Translations under genes and position numbers: made by a program
Notes under the pieces: generated by a model
Databases searched by the model: none
Told to the model about the DNA's origin: nothing
What the model saw: the letters and a program-made list of their open reading frames with translations, nothing else
In this document: piece after piece, positions 19,283-33,139 of the stretch
Layout: each line of letters begins with the position of its first letter
Numbering within the stretch: the first letter of the stretch is position 1
Assembly: GCA_963575745.1 (NCBI GenBank)
Contig: CAUYUJ010009535.1
Location: 121,567-185,566 of the forward strand
Direction: 5' to 3'
DNA length: 64,000 nucleotides
Origin: Prorocentrum cordatum
Lineage: Eukaryota; Sar; Dinophyceae; Prorocentrales; Prorocentraceae

Positions 19283-22200
19283 ACACCCACCCCAGACTGG
19301 GCGCTCGCGGGCTCGGCCCCCAGCTCGCGTGGAAGCCGATTCTCGCCAAGGACGGCAAAGCTCGGTTCCCCACCCGTCGAGCCATCAAGCGGCTTGGGCA
19401 CCAGCTCCGCGCTTTCATTCACGCTCGGCGAGGAGGCGACTTAGCCACCGCGTCGAGGATGCACCGTCTGCCGGTGGAGCCGCCACCCAACATCGCCACA
19501 TATCAGTGCGAGTACGGGGCCCTCTTCAGTCGGGTGGCTCAGGAGGTCTCCGCCTTATTTGATACGGACGGGGGCGTCGACTCACACGCCGACTTCTATA
19601 CTGAGGTGCATGCTGCTGCGCAAGCTGCTGGAGCCAAGTTCGCCGCGCGCAGCAGAGCGGAGTGGCCCACGTGGCTGCACCAGGGGATCGATCAAGGGGC
19701 CAAGAGGGTGCACCAGTGCATCAAAGACCCTGAGCCCTGGACCCCGTCTTCGACGCTGTCTGCGTCTGGATGCATTGTCAGCGACCCTCTGTCCTTGAAC
19801 AAGGCTGAGGGCGAGAGGTTTAGCAGCATTTGGGGCCAGGGCTCCGGAGCTCACCCCGACGGGATCCTGGGCCCCCCCCTTCCCGAGGCTCAGCGCCGAA
19901 GAAATCAGGGCCACGTCCAAGTCGCATAAAGATTCCTCTGCTGTTGCGGTGGACGGCTTCCATTGCAAGCATTTCTCTTTATTGGCGGACGCGGCACTCG
20001 AGTGCCCGAACGCTATTTTTTCTGCGATGGAAGCGGTCGGATGCCTCCCCCCGCAGATATCGGTGACCACGCTTGCGCTGCTCCCGAAACCGACTGGTGG
20101 CTACAGGCCAACTGGGGTGTTCTGCTCCTGGTTCAGGGTTTGGGGCCGCCTTCGGCGGCCCTTCGCCCTGGATTGGGAGCAGAATCACCCCAGGAGGTTG
20201 TGGGCCGCTGGTCAGTTTCGAGGAGCAGCCGACGTTGTCTGGCGTCAGTCTGTTACGGCAGGGGCAGGTTTGGCAAAGGGAGAGAGCTCGTGCAACGTGT
20301 CGTTCGACCTCAGCAAGTTCTATGGAAGCATTTGTTTGGATCAGTTGGCCATCCGCTGTTCCAAGCACGACTTCCCCTCGGCCATCGCCAGGCTCTGTAT
20401 CTATGCCTACAGGTGTGGGCGTTTCCTCTGCCTTGGAGGATGGCTGGATGGCCGCTACTTCTGCCGAGAAGGAGTCGTGGCTTGTTGTTCGATGGCCACC
20501 ACGTTCATCAGAGTGCATTGTCAGGACGGCTACGATTCTCTGCCAAAGAGGCCTGGTCTCGACCTTGACGTCTACATCGATGACCAGGGCCTCTCGTGTA
20601 CTGGGCGCCACTCTGACGTTTTTAACAACATAGTCAAAGGGGCCAAGGAGCTCCACGGGGTTGTGTCCTACTGTTTTGGGTGTTCGTTCGCCCTCGACAA
20701 AACCGCGGTGGTCGCTTCTTCGAAGGCCCTGGCGGAAGAGGTCGCTCTGGCGCTTTCCCTGTTCGAGGGTTCGTTCACTTCTAGCGCGGTCAACTTAGGT
20801 GTCGACTACGCGGCGGGCCGCGCGCTCAGGGTCCAAGGTCGCTCAGCTAAGTCTGACTATCGCATTGCCAAGGCCTCCAGGGCCGCCCGAAGGCTGAAAA
20901 AGCAGAACCGTGTCATTTCGAGATCGCACGTGCTGCGTGTGTACACTGCGGGCCCTCTCTCGGGAGTCTCGTATGGGACCGAGATCACGGGTGTAAGCGA
21001 TCTCGAGCTGTTGCAAATGCGTATGCAATTTTTTTGTGGTCAGACCCAGATCTCAATTGCGCTCTCTGACCACGCTCGCGTTGCTCGAGTGGGATCCGTG
21101 CTGGCGCGGCATGTGCCCCCATACTTAGGCGGTCGAAGGAGATCTGGCTTTGCCAGACGGGCGCGTTTCAGTGGGGCCTTCCCCTCCCCTCCCTGCGTCG
21201 CGCTTGGGCTGCTGTTTTCTCCGATCAGGCCTGCTCTTGGCGTTCGGTTGCTGGCCCGATTTCGGCCCTCCGCATGTCCCTGGTGCGCCTCGGGTGTAGC
21301 ATGGAAAATTTCATGACGATTAGGGGCGACCGTGGTTTCATCCTGCACCTGGGCATTTTCCCCCCCCGCCCTGATCAAAATTCTGGTCAAAGACAGATAC
21401 TTCAGAATGTTGGAGCGGCTCTCTGGTGAAAAAACAAAAGTATTCTGCCTCGGGTGTGCTGCGATGTTTTGCGCGAGGCATTAGCTTCGAAGAAGTACAC
21501 GACCCCTCAGAAGGCCCACATCAGGGCCTTCGCCACGGACGCGTTTTTCACTGGAGAGAGAGCGGTCAGCTTAGGCTACATCGTGAACGACAGCTGCCCT
21601 TTCTGTGGGGGCCTCGACTCAGCGTTTCATAGATTGTGGGAGTGCCCCCGCGGCCCTGTCGCCGAGCTGCGCACGAGCTTAGTGGACGACAGTACTGTTT
21701 CGGCCGCTTTGGCTGCTAAGGACTGCGTCGAGGACGCCTTCGTTTTCTCATCGGGGGCTTTCCGCCACCCCGCCGACACCTATCCTAGGCCCCTTACTGA
21801 GTCGGAGGATGGTCCGTTTCTTGCGTGGCACCGTCAAGGTATCCTCGCTCCCTCGGGCCAGCCTCCTGGACGGGAGGTCTGGGACAACGTTTTCATCGAT
21901 GGCTCGTGTTATCGCCATCCGATTCGTGAGCTGTCTAGGGCCGCCAACAGCGTTGTCATGGTTGACGACGCCGGTGGTTCCATGTGTGAGTTCAGGGCCC
22001 CTGTTTGGGCCCCTTGCCCGCAGACGACGCAGTCGGCCGAGTTTTGTTGCTGGACTTGGGCCAGCGTTCTCGCAGCGGCGCCGCTGTCTGCGCACAGTGA
22101 TTGCAGCAATGTTGCCAACTTGGCGCCTCGGCCTCGGAGCGAGCAGCTGTCGGGCCAGAGAGCTTATCCAGGGGCATTTCTGCAGATTTACGCGCAGGGA

Positions 22201-22891
22201 GGCCATCCTGCGGTGCGTTTCAAAGTGGCGGCGCATCAGGATCCGGGCGATCCGAATTTAGACGCTGCCGAGCGCTGGAGGCGCCTCGGCAATCACCACG
22301 CCGACGTGGCAGCGAAGCATGCAGTTCGCCTCCGCCCGCTCTGTCAGGACAGGCTCGATGCCGCTGACAAACTTGTGCTCTTTGCCCGCCGGACCATTCG
22401 CCTGGCCGCGCACGTGCTGCACCTATGGCCGCCGCTCGATCTCTCTGAAGCCGAGCGTCGGATACCGATGCCTGTGTCCAAGGGGGCCACCGTTGGCCAC
22501 AGATGGGAGTTCTGGTCTGGTGCGTGGAGGTGCGCGGTATGTCTCAGGGGCCGCAGATCGGACGCGAAGCCCGCCCCTGGGGTCTGCCCTCAAGGCCCCC
22601 CCCCTACACGCGGCACATCAGGGCGCGCTCGAGCATCGCACGGTTGCCCTCGATTGTTCGGATGGCTCGGTCCTGTTCATTTGCACTTGGTGCAACTGTT
22701 ATTCTTCAGGGGCCGCCATTCGGGGTCTCGCCTCCAAGTGTCTCCCTCCCCCCACTCGCGCCGCCAGATGCAGTTGGAGATACCTGTGCAAGGATAAGCA
22801 CCCCAACTATGTTTTGCGCAAGGCGGGCGTTTCAGTAGACACTGGCAACATCATACCTTGTTTCAACACCTTCTTGGGTGTGGCGGACTGA

Positions 22892-23139
22892 CTTGGGTCG
22901 CACCTTGCCCTCTCTTTCTGGCCTGTGTGTGATCCTGGGTGAGCAGCGCTCCCCTGGCGACACGGGGCGCGGCGCCGTCGCCTGCCCCTCCGTCGCCTCT
23001 TCCGCGAGGGTTTCTCCCTCAGCTCGCTGTGCGCTCATCTTGTCTAGTGGTGTATGCCAGCGAGCAGGCAAGCTGCTTCGCTCACAGCAGCTGGCTTCTG
23101 CCCCAGGAGCCTTCGAGCGGCGCAGAGCCAAAACAAAAA
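22892..23139 (+). other. LINE 3' tail with A-rich end
   Basis: About 250 bp of GC-rich noncoding sequence between the ORF2 stop and AAAACAAAAA at 23130-23139. The A-rich end is short and interrupted by one C. Confidence 0.5.
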
Positions 23140-23154
23140 TCGCGGGGCGACGTC
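23140..23154 (+). repeat. Candidate target-site duplication, 3' copy
   Basis: TCGCGGGGCGACGTC directly follows the A-rich end. It differs from 16272-16286 at positions 4 and 6 only, both transitions. Confidence 0.5.
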
Positions 23155-23365
23155 GCACATGCGCATGGGGCGGTGAACGCTACTAGGATGTTGAGAATAA
23201 CTGCGCATGAAGAAGAAAAAGATGCCGCGCCCTGACGGCGCATCGGCAAAACAGTAAAACTTGATCACATGCAAGAAGAGCCGAGTGGTACGCCGAGCCA
23301 GTCTAGAGCCTCGGGGCACACGCGCCAGACATTTCCTCCAAGAGCGTCGCGAAGGCGCGCTGCAC

Positions 23366-23434
23366 AGGGAGGGAAGGGAGGGAAAGGAGGGGAAAGGGAG
23401 GGAGGGAAAGGAGGGGAAAGGGAAGGGAGGGGAG
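23366..23434 (+). repeat. 69-nt uninterrupted polypurine G-tract block
   Basis: Pure purine run with about 13 groups of three or four G separated by A or AA, including an internal direct repeat of GGGAAAGGAGGGGAAAGGGA. It satisfies the G-quadruplex pattern several times and lies between the two LINEs. Confidence 0.95.
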
Positions 23435-23454
23435 CGGACATACCATCGGCATTA

Positions 23455-25630
23455 TTATCCGACGGCCTTGAGCCATTGTCCGGAAGCCCCCTGCAAAAGC
23501 GCGCGCAAGCGAACTGGGTCATTCCCCGATGATTCCAACCCCCCCGCGCGCATGTATTTGCATTTGGCCCGCTGCAGGCGGGGGCGCCCTCTGGCGCGAG
23601 CACTGCCCCGTTCCCTCGGCAGCGCGCTGCACGCCCCTCCCATTTCAAGAATCATACTTGTCGGAAGGCTGTCGGGGCAGTCAGCTGCAAGTTCACCATC
23701 AATTCGTAGTTGTCGCTGTAGTAAGAGCACTGATAACGGCTTGGCGTTTGCTGTCGCCCTCACTGTGCAATGCAGTTTGTGAACTCTTCGGAAGCACTTC
23801 GCATGGGCGCCATCGAAACTGGCCCGGCCAGCTTTCAATGTGATGCATCTTTCAATACGCACAGCAGCGTCGAGAAAACACGAGCATACAACACTTTCGG
23901 TTTGTAGTACCTGCCGAAGTTAACATGAGTCCACACTGTGCAAACCTTCTCGAATGCCACCCTCGCTTCCCCGATCCTTCGTGTGAGTTCTGTTCTGGGG
24001 CTCCCGCTGGAGCTCATTTCGCCGCCAAGATAGACTGCGTGGTCATCGCATGCGATGGGGTCTCCTTCCGGGCCTGCGACAATCGCTTCCAGACGAATGT
24101 TCGTCAATCTCGTTCTTGAAACATTGAGTTCTAACCTGACAGTTTCCCCAACTTATATAACAGCATCCAACTGAACGTGAAAAGACACCAGATTGGTGGC
24201 CACGAGCATTGCATCGTCGTCATAGAAAGCACATTGGCTGACTGACGAACATGTTGAAGCGTTATTGTCGACAGTTTCCAAGAGCGCAGACATCGCGATG
24301 ATGAACAAATACTGTGCTAATGGGCATCCTTGTGCTGCGCCTGCCCCCTGTGCTCTCGAACATCGACAATCTATCAAGTTGTTGACTACAAACGCCGTGG
24401 TACGGTATATCGCCTGCACCATGTCGACCATAACCGGAGGCATGCGAAAATTGCGGAAAGCGGGCATCAAGCCTGCCGGGGTGATTCTGTAATAAATTTT
24501 TACTCCCAAACAGCAGCAATGATATTATGCCCCCTTCTTTGTCTTCCAACGCGGCGTCGATCAGCCGTCGCGCCAAGAAAAGAGCGCCTGACGTTCCGCG
24601 CCCAGGACAAAGCCCGCATTGAGACTCTCTTCGGAATCCCTCCGCCCCGTTACTCTTGAAGCGAAGAAGAAGAGTGCTCGCCAAAACTTTGCATCCCGCG
24701 TCAAGCAACGAGATTCGCCTGCAGTTGCCCGGCAATGACGCGTTACCTTTCTTGGATATAGTGCCGACAGGAGCTCCCCGCGTCACCTTTTTTGAATATA
24801 GTGCCAACGCGCGCTGCGCGGATCCAACAGAACTGCCAGTGCTTCGTCGCATTGCCACATAATTTGCCACATCGGGCGACCCTCCATAATTTCCGGGTGC
24901 TTTTTGCGCTCGTGGACAACTGGCAGCTCGACACAATTCCAAATTAAACGTCGTCCGCGTTTGCCTCTGAGTAGCCAGCTTCGTGTCGCAACTGGGAGAA
25001 TTCCGCTGGATGTTGAATTAATGCACATCGCTCTTTCTCAAAAAAATCAACCATAGCTTCCGCCGTGGACTGTGCGTCCACAAGGTCCCCGTCGAGATCG
25101 CGCAATCGCCCGCGCGGCGATGGCCGGCCTGTCATCAAACTCCGAACCGCCCCCCAGCCACGATGCTCGACGGAGACTTCCAGCCATTGCTTCCTGTCCG
25201 CCTGCGCGGGAGATTGAATTTGTTCGTTGATTTTTCCAACCTCGCCCTTGTCGCCGCCGGGGCGTGTCGACGCGTTCCCTTGCCCGATCAATTGCAATGT
25301 CCGCTGTGCAATCGAAGGCCAGCGCGGGGCAACGGCAAGACGCGGCGCATGTTCTTTCGCTGATTCTAACGCGCATGTAGCAATGATCATGGCTGTCACA
25401 TCGATGGAATCGTTTCGCGGTGTGCCGCCCCATCTTTCGACGCATCCAGATGCGCATTCCCGCGCGGTCTCTGGCCCCCAGATCGTTTCCCAATCGCGCT
25501 GTAGCTCCCAGCGGGGGCCACCAGCGATGGGAATGTCAATCTCCAACTTCGCGACCTGTAAAGAAATGCGTTTGTAACATTCTGGATAACTATGTCGTTC
25601 CACGCGCACCGTGCACTCGAAAAACAGCAT
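23455..25630 (-). pseudogene. Second LINE type: RT and C-terminal region, decayed
   Basis: Minus-strand order is as expected for a non-LTR pol. Pre-RT region (25630-24944): GWGAVRSLMTGRPSPRGRLR then DGDLVDAQSTAEAM. RT finger: ISKKGNASLPGNCRRISLLD, ESQCGLCPGRGTSGALFLAR, LIDAALEDKEGGIISLLL (about 24780-24560). Palm: GAAQGCPLAQYLFIIAMSAL (about 24330-24270) and catalytic AFYDDDAMLV (about 24225-24198). Thumb: VYLGGEMSSSGSPRTELTRR, then RIGEARVAFEKV (24050-23950). C-terminus: LLLQRQLRIDGEL and ARGRPRLQRAKCKY (23740-23540). Frameshifts and stops separate these blocks. No endonuclease is visible upstream; the block stops at 25630 in unrelated sequence. It differs from LINE-1 in RT motifs, so it is a separate lineage. 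Confidence 0.88.
24740..24808 (-). repeat. 40-bp tandem duplication inside LINE RT
   Basis: GCGTTACCTTTCTTGGATAT (from 24740) and GCGTCACCTTTTTTGAATAT (from 24780) both run on into AGTGCCRAC, a 40-bp shift. It duplicates the coding of the RT segment reading VGTIFKKGDA and VGTISKKGNA on the minus strand. Confidence 0.85.
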
Positions 25631-26480
25631 GATTCAGTTGCTCAGCTCCCAGGCTGCGGGGCGCCCATTGGGCGCGCGCCCAGGTCGTGGCAAGCGGCCT
25701 CGGCGCGCATGCAGGGGTCGAAAAAAGCTCTCGCGACGCAGGCTGCCGCGCCAGTGCGAAGTTCTACCCGGGGTCCCCCCTTGGACAGAGAACGCCGTTT
25801 ACAATTTGTTTTCGCGCGGACACTCCCCTGTGACATGCTCTCCCCAGGCATGCTGTTGCGATGACTTTGCGCCGAGTCCCCCGGCGTTGTCCCTGGCCCG
25901 CGGGGGCGGCGTGCCCCGGCGAAGTTGCCCGGGCCAGGAGGAAAAAACAAGACAACAAAACGTGCGAAACACCCGCTTGCACTGCGCGCGCGCGACTTCG
26001 CGCCGCCCGCGGGACTGTCGGCGGGACACGTCGAAGATAACGCGGCCCCCATTCGTCAACGCTGTCGCGCGACCCCCTGGCGCGGAGGGCAAGCAGATGG
26101 AACGCGCGAAGCGCCCGAAGCCGAAGCGGATGGACAGCGAAGACGACGTGGATAAGCTTCGAGCGAAGAGGTCTCTAGAGGATCCTCCCTGCAATCTCTG
26201 AAGGCTGCCTTTGAGCTGCCTGGGAGGCGCCATGAACGCCTCTGAGATGCTCGGGATGTCTTCCACCGCGCCGAGCGCAAATTCACAGCGCAGGCCAATT
26301 GCCTTCATGCTGTAATCGAACCGCTGAGGGCTATGGGCTAGCAACGTCTGTCCTGGGAACGCATGAGAAGTGACTTCGTCGAGTCGGCACTACTGGCGCG
26401 CGAGAGCATAAAGGGCAGGCACGTTTAGTCCAGCAGTGTCTTATATCACGCTTGAATTCCGCCTACAACTTGACGAGGAC
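25631..26480. other. No confident gene; possible 3' exon of receptor-like gene
   Basis: GC-rich. A 181-codon minus frame (25799-26344) starts HSPQRFDYSMKAIGLRCEFA and could be a downstream exon of the receptor-like gene, but it shows no recognisable domain. Confidence 0.3.
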
Positions 26481-26889
26481 ACAACGATCGGACTCGACAG
26501 CAGCGATTCGGTCGCGGAAGCATCGCCACGCTACAGCGAAACATTAGAGAGACAACCCGCGCGCTCGCCCCGGGGCGACGCCCGGCGCGGAGCAGAGCGG
26601 AGAGGGTATCCTAAATAACAAATTACTCTCATAATAAGGATAGCAACGCGTCGTCGGGTTGCCGCCATGGCCGGGCCAACCCTGAGAGAGGTCAGACCTC
26701 TGCCGCCGACGTCGGCCGGCGGGATCAGCAGGGGCAGGCAGCTCAGACCGTCGGCGCGGCGACAGTAGGCGTCGGCTCATCACCGCGCGGTCAGAGTCGC
26801 TGCCCCAACCTCCCCGAACATGGCAATCATGGCAAGCAATTATGGCATGGCCAAGTTTGACGGACAGAACGGTGTAACCACCATTGCTG

Positions 26890-30118
<3,229 letters not shown>

Positions 30119-30319
30119 GTTGAGCAGGGCAGGGATAGAATGCGATTGCGCGGGCGCTGGTGCAACGCGCTTGAGTGGATCGGGGCCGGCCTGCTAAAAT
30201 CCAAACGGCGCGAGCCCAAATGGCTGCGGAGCTCGCTTGAGTTACAGCGAGGCCCGCTCGTAGCACCACGGGGGACTTGCTGAAGAGAATCCAGGCGCGA
30301 GCAGATTCGCCGGGCCAAC

Positions 30320-30361
30320 GGGCCAAAGGCGTTCTAAGATCCCCAGTAACTGGCTAACAAT
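30320..30361. other. Junction into low-complexity block
   Basis: Short unique sequence between the receptor-like gene's upstream region and the CCAAGAGG-type block; nothing recognised. Confidence 0.4.
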
Positions 30362-31080
30362 ATGTCTAGTTCGCGCGCGCGGGGCCCCCGGGGGTCCCCG
30401 GGCGACCAATGCCCGGGCAAGGTCCCGGCGAGGTCTCGGCCAGGTCCCAGCAAGCTCTTAAGAGCGCTACAGGTGCGCTCCAAGTGGCTTCCAAGAGGGC
30501 CCAACATAATCCGGAACGGTCCAAGAGCGATCCTAGACGCCAGAGATGGCCCCCAGACAGCCCGAAGCGCCTTCGAGACGCCCCAAGAAGCTCCAAGAGA
30601 CGTCCCAAGAGAGCCCACAGAGGCAGAACTTAATGATTTTCCTACAAAAAGTGCTCGGGGGTTGTTAGCGTTCTCGCCTTTTCGGCTTTCCAACGCTCCA
30701 AGACGGCCCAAGAGGCCCCCAAGACCACCTCGAGACGGCCCAAGAAGCCTCCCAGAGGGCCCCAAGACGGCCCAATATGGCCCAAGACAGCCCAAGAGGC
30801 GCACAAGACAACCCAAACAGGCCCCAAAACGGCCCCAAGACAGGCCCAAGAAGGGGACCAGGAGTCAAAAAGTCAGACCTTCAGCTCCAAGAGGCCCCCG
30901 CCCCAGGAGGCCCCAAGAGGCCCGGTGCCCCCGAGAGGCGCCCCAAGAAGACCCAAGAGGCCCACAAGAGGCCCCAAGAGGCCCTAACACGGCCACCAAG
31001 AGACTTCAAAACTGCCTCCGAGAGGCCCCCCAAGAGGCCCCAACACGGCCCCCAAGCGGCGAGGCAATATGGGCCAGCGG
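30362..31080 (+). repeat. CCAAGAGG-type low-complexity block
   Basis: Same word family as 800-1625 (CCAAGAGGCCCC, CCCAAGACGGCCC, AAGACGGCCCAAG). The 250-codon plus frame and the 171-codon minus frame crossing it are by-products. Confidence 0.8.
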
Positions 31081-31091
31081 AATGAGCGAAG

Positions 31092-31124
31092 CGATTGAAC
31101 AAAAAAACACATAAGGTGCCCCAC
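31092..31124 (+). repeat. 33-bp dispersed repeat, copy 1
   Basis: GATTGAACAAAAAAACACAT then AAGGTGCCCCACT. It is nearly repeated at 31992-32025. Confidence 0.8.
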
Positions 31125-31129
31125 TCCGC

Positions 31130-31990
31130 CGGCCCAGGGGCCACAGCTGCGGAATGAGCGCTCTTTGGCCATCATTTTCGCTTCAGAACACACTTCGTTG
31201 GAAATGTTCGTCTTCAAGGCGCCGCTGGCCTCTCTCAGAGGCCTCTCCGGGAGCTCACTGACTCGATTGTGGAGGCCTCCAGACGCTTTCCTGGGGCGAT
31301 CTTGGCCGTCCTCCAGGCCATTTTGGTCCAGTCTGGCAGCCCGCCCACCTCTCCTCGGCCCACTTCGACTACAAACAACAACACGCAACAACACCTCGCA
31401 AAACACATATGATTATGTCCATTCTGGCCTTGTCGAAACTCTTAATTCTTGCCTCGTTTCGAGTTCACGTGCGTCTTCGCGGGCTCTTGGAAGCACGTTG
31501 GAATCAGCGGGCGCTCTCTGCGGCTGTCCGCCACGCCTCCCGACCCCGGCCTGGGCCGTCTGGCAGGGGCTTTCTTGGGCCGTCCTGGACGCGCCCAGAG
31601 GGTCCCCAGAGTCCCTTTTGAGGCCCCCAAACTAACTGGGATCTCGTTTGTACGCCGCTCCTTATGTCTCTTCCTTTCGCCTACACTTTTGCTCACCCTC
31701 AGGCGTCCTTTCAATCATATCGTACGGTGGTCTGGCGTCTTTTTAAGTAATTGTCCGGCTCTCTTGGTGTTTTCTGAGAGCCGTTAAGACCCCACTTTCG
31801 TGTTTTTTGTCCAAACCCTCTGAGACCTGATTGTTCAATCTCTCTTGGGGCTTTCTGAGAGTCTTTAAGACCCCAGTTAACAAAAGCCCAGCCAAAGCTG
31901 AGTGAACACCCCCGCTACATCCCGATTTGCCCCCCCACGCAACCTCCGCGTTCCAAAACAACGGGGCGGGGGTGTCTGCCCCCTCAGGGG
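31130..31990. other. No recognised gene
   Basis: Lower-GC sequence. GTTTTCTGAGAGCCGTTAAG (from 31768) and CTTTCTGAGAGTCTTTAAG (from 31851) begin two related units 83 bp apart, each continuing with ACCCC. No coding signal. Confidence 0.5.
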
Positions 31991-31991
31991 C

Positions 31992-32025
31992 GTTCAATTA
32001 AACAAAAAACACAAGGTGCCCCACA
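31992..32025 (+). repeat. 33-bp dispersed repeat, copy 2
   Basis: GTTCAATTAAACAAAAAACA then CAAGGTGCCCCACA. It matches 31092-31124 apart from small indels in the A tract and GTG-flanking bases, 900 bp downstream in the same orientation. Confidence 0.8.
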
Positions 32026-32129
32026 TTCGAATCAAGGAACAGCCTGGACATCAATGGGACAAGATTGGTCTAAATTCTCGGGGGCGGGGTCTGGCTCTTG
32101 GTGAACCTAGGGCCACAGTGGATGCGGTC

Positions 32130-32435
32130 GCATGTCGTTGCCGCGCGCACCCCTCACGCGTTTCCGGCCCTCCTGGAAGCTCCACCTACGGCACCAATGA
32201 GTGCGTCCGCATGGTGCCGCTACGCACATTCGGCACGCCCCTCGCGCGCTTCCTGCCATCCAGAAACCTCCACCCACGCCCTTGGTGAGGTTCTCGCACG
32301 GCGCCGTCGCGCCGTTTTCGCCACGCGTACACAAACTCCCAGTGCCTCGCGAAGGGGACCCCGCCTACTTCCCAGTGGCGGTGCTCGCATGGCGCCGCCG
32401 CGCTCATGTCGACACACCCTTCACGCGGATGGTAC
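32130..32435 (-). repeat. Diverged units of the 90/99-bp satellite
   Basis: Three to four degenerate units keyed by GCGCACCCCTCACGCG (32143), TTCGGCACGCCCCTCGCGCG (32229) and GTCGACACACCCTTCACGCG (32408), with GGAAGCTCCACC and AACCTCCACCC at the position of GGGAGCTCCACC. The orientation matches the 14-kb array. Confidence 0.65.
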
Positions 32436-32685
32436 AGAGGCCACAATTATGGCACGAAGCTGCAACAGGGCGCTGCACGCACCGCAGACCGCGACACCGC
32501 GGGGCTGGCGGCCGCGGTAGCCGCGGTCGCCGCCCGCTCAATGGTCCGGCGGGGCGGCGGCGGGGAGGGCGGAGGAGGGAAGCCTCTAGGCCGAAGGCAG
32601 GCCCCTGGCCGCGGTCGCGCAAGCCGGCTCGGCTCCCCTCGAGCCATAGCGGCTCAAGCCAAAGGGGGTATGGACATACACGCAA

Positions 32686-32768
32686 ACACGCACACACACA
32701 CGCACACACACACGCACACACACGCACACACACACACACACACACACACGCACGCACGCACGCACACA

Positions 32769-32808
<40 letters not shown>

Positions 32809-32812
32809 CTCA

Positions 32813-32860
<48 letters not shown>

Positions 32861-32886
32861 CACACGCACGCACGCACGCACGCATA
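32686..32886 (+). repeat. CA and GCAC microsatellite
   Basis: (CACA)n with GCAC interruptions grading into uninterrupted (GCAC)n. Confidence 0.97.
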
Positions 32887-33025
32887 CACTTTTTGCGTCG
32901 GCGGCTGGGCAGAGGGACTGCTCCGGCGACGTGGGCATGTAGCGCGCGCACATACACCTCTTGGCGTCGCGGCCACGTGCTCGGCGTGTCGCGGCAGAGG
33001 AAGGTCCAGAGAGGAGCGCGCACGG

Positions 33026-33135
33026 GTTCATCTCACTGAAGAGGCCCTGGGACACACAATAAATATACTTAAGTGACGGGATTCCCCATATTGTTTCTCA
33101 TATTTTCTGGGTTTTTGTCTTCCCCCCCCACTTCC
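33026..33135 (+). repeat. Dispersed repeat beside microsatellite, copy 1
   Basis: GAGGCCCTGGGACACACAAT, then GGGATTCCCCATATTGTTTC, then TTTTCTGGGTTTTTGTC. The same three blocks in the same order and spacing occur at 39505-39612. Here it lies 140 bp 3' of a (GCAC)n array. Confidence 0.85.
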
Positions 33136-33139
33136 CATA

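Larger units (their letters stand above)
17748..22891 (+). pseudogene. LINE ORF2: endonuclease, RT, RNase H, frameshifted
   Basis: APE-type endonuclease, about 18322-18999: IRSINANSRGTL, the metal-binding Glu in QEH (18415-18423), GGVAIFVRSW, STFDFFV and SPHRPV. The canonical GDFN motif reads GAAFN (about 18760-18771), so the catalytic Asp is Ala. A linker holds two poly-C tracts. RT, about 19950-21150: LLPKPTGGYRPTGVF, motif A FDLSKFYGSI (20303-20332), catalytic YIDD (20573-20584), NLGVDYAAGR. After a shift, WLCQTGAFQWGLPLP continues the thumb. Zinc knuckle CPFCGGLDSAFHRLWEC at about 21596-21646. RNase H, about 21880-22320: FIDGS, SAEF, HSDC and GNHHADVAAK supply the acidic residues. After an 8-C tract the C-terminus gives LFICTWCNCY and ends FLGVAD-stop at 22891. 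Confidence 0.85.
16285..23139 (+). mobile_element. Nearly complete LINE with 5' spliced-leader relicts
   Basis: About 6.85 kb in the usual non-LTR order: leader, ORF1 with a zinc finger, and ORF2 with APE endonuclease, RT, zinc knuckle, RNase H and a C-terminal Cys/His motif, then a 3' tail and an A-rich end. The 5' end is defined by two tandem spliced-leader-like 22-mers, the 3' end by AAAACAAAAA (23130-23139). A 15-bp imperfect duplication flanks both ends. This is what reverse transcription of a trans-spliced, polyadenylated mRNA would leave. Multiple frameshifts, mostly at C homopolymers, mean this copy is probably inactive, unless they are assembly errors. Confidence 0.85.
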
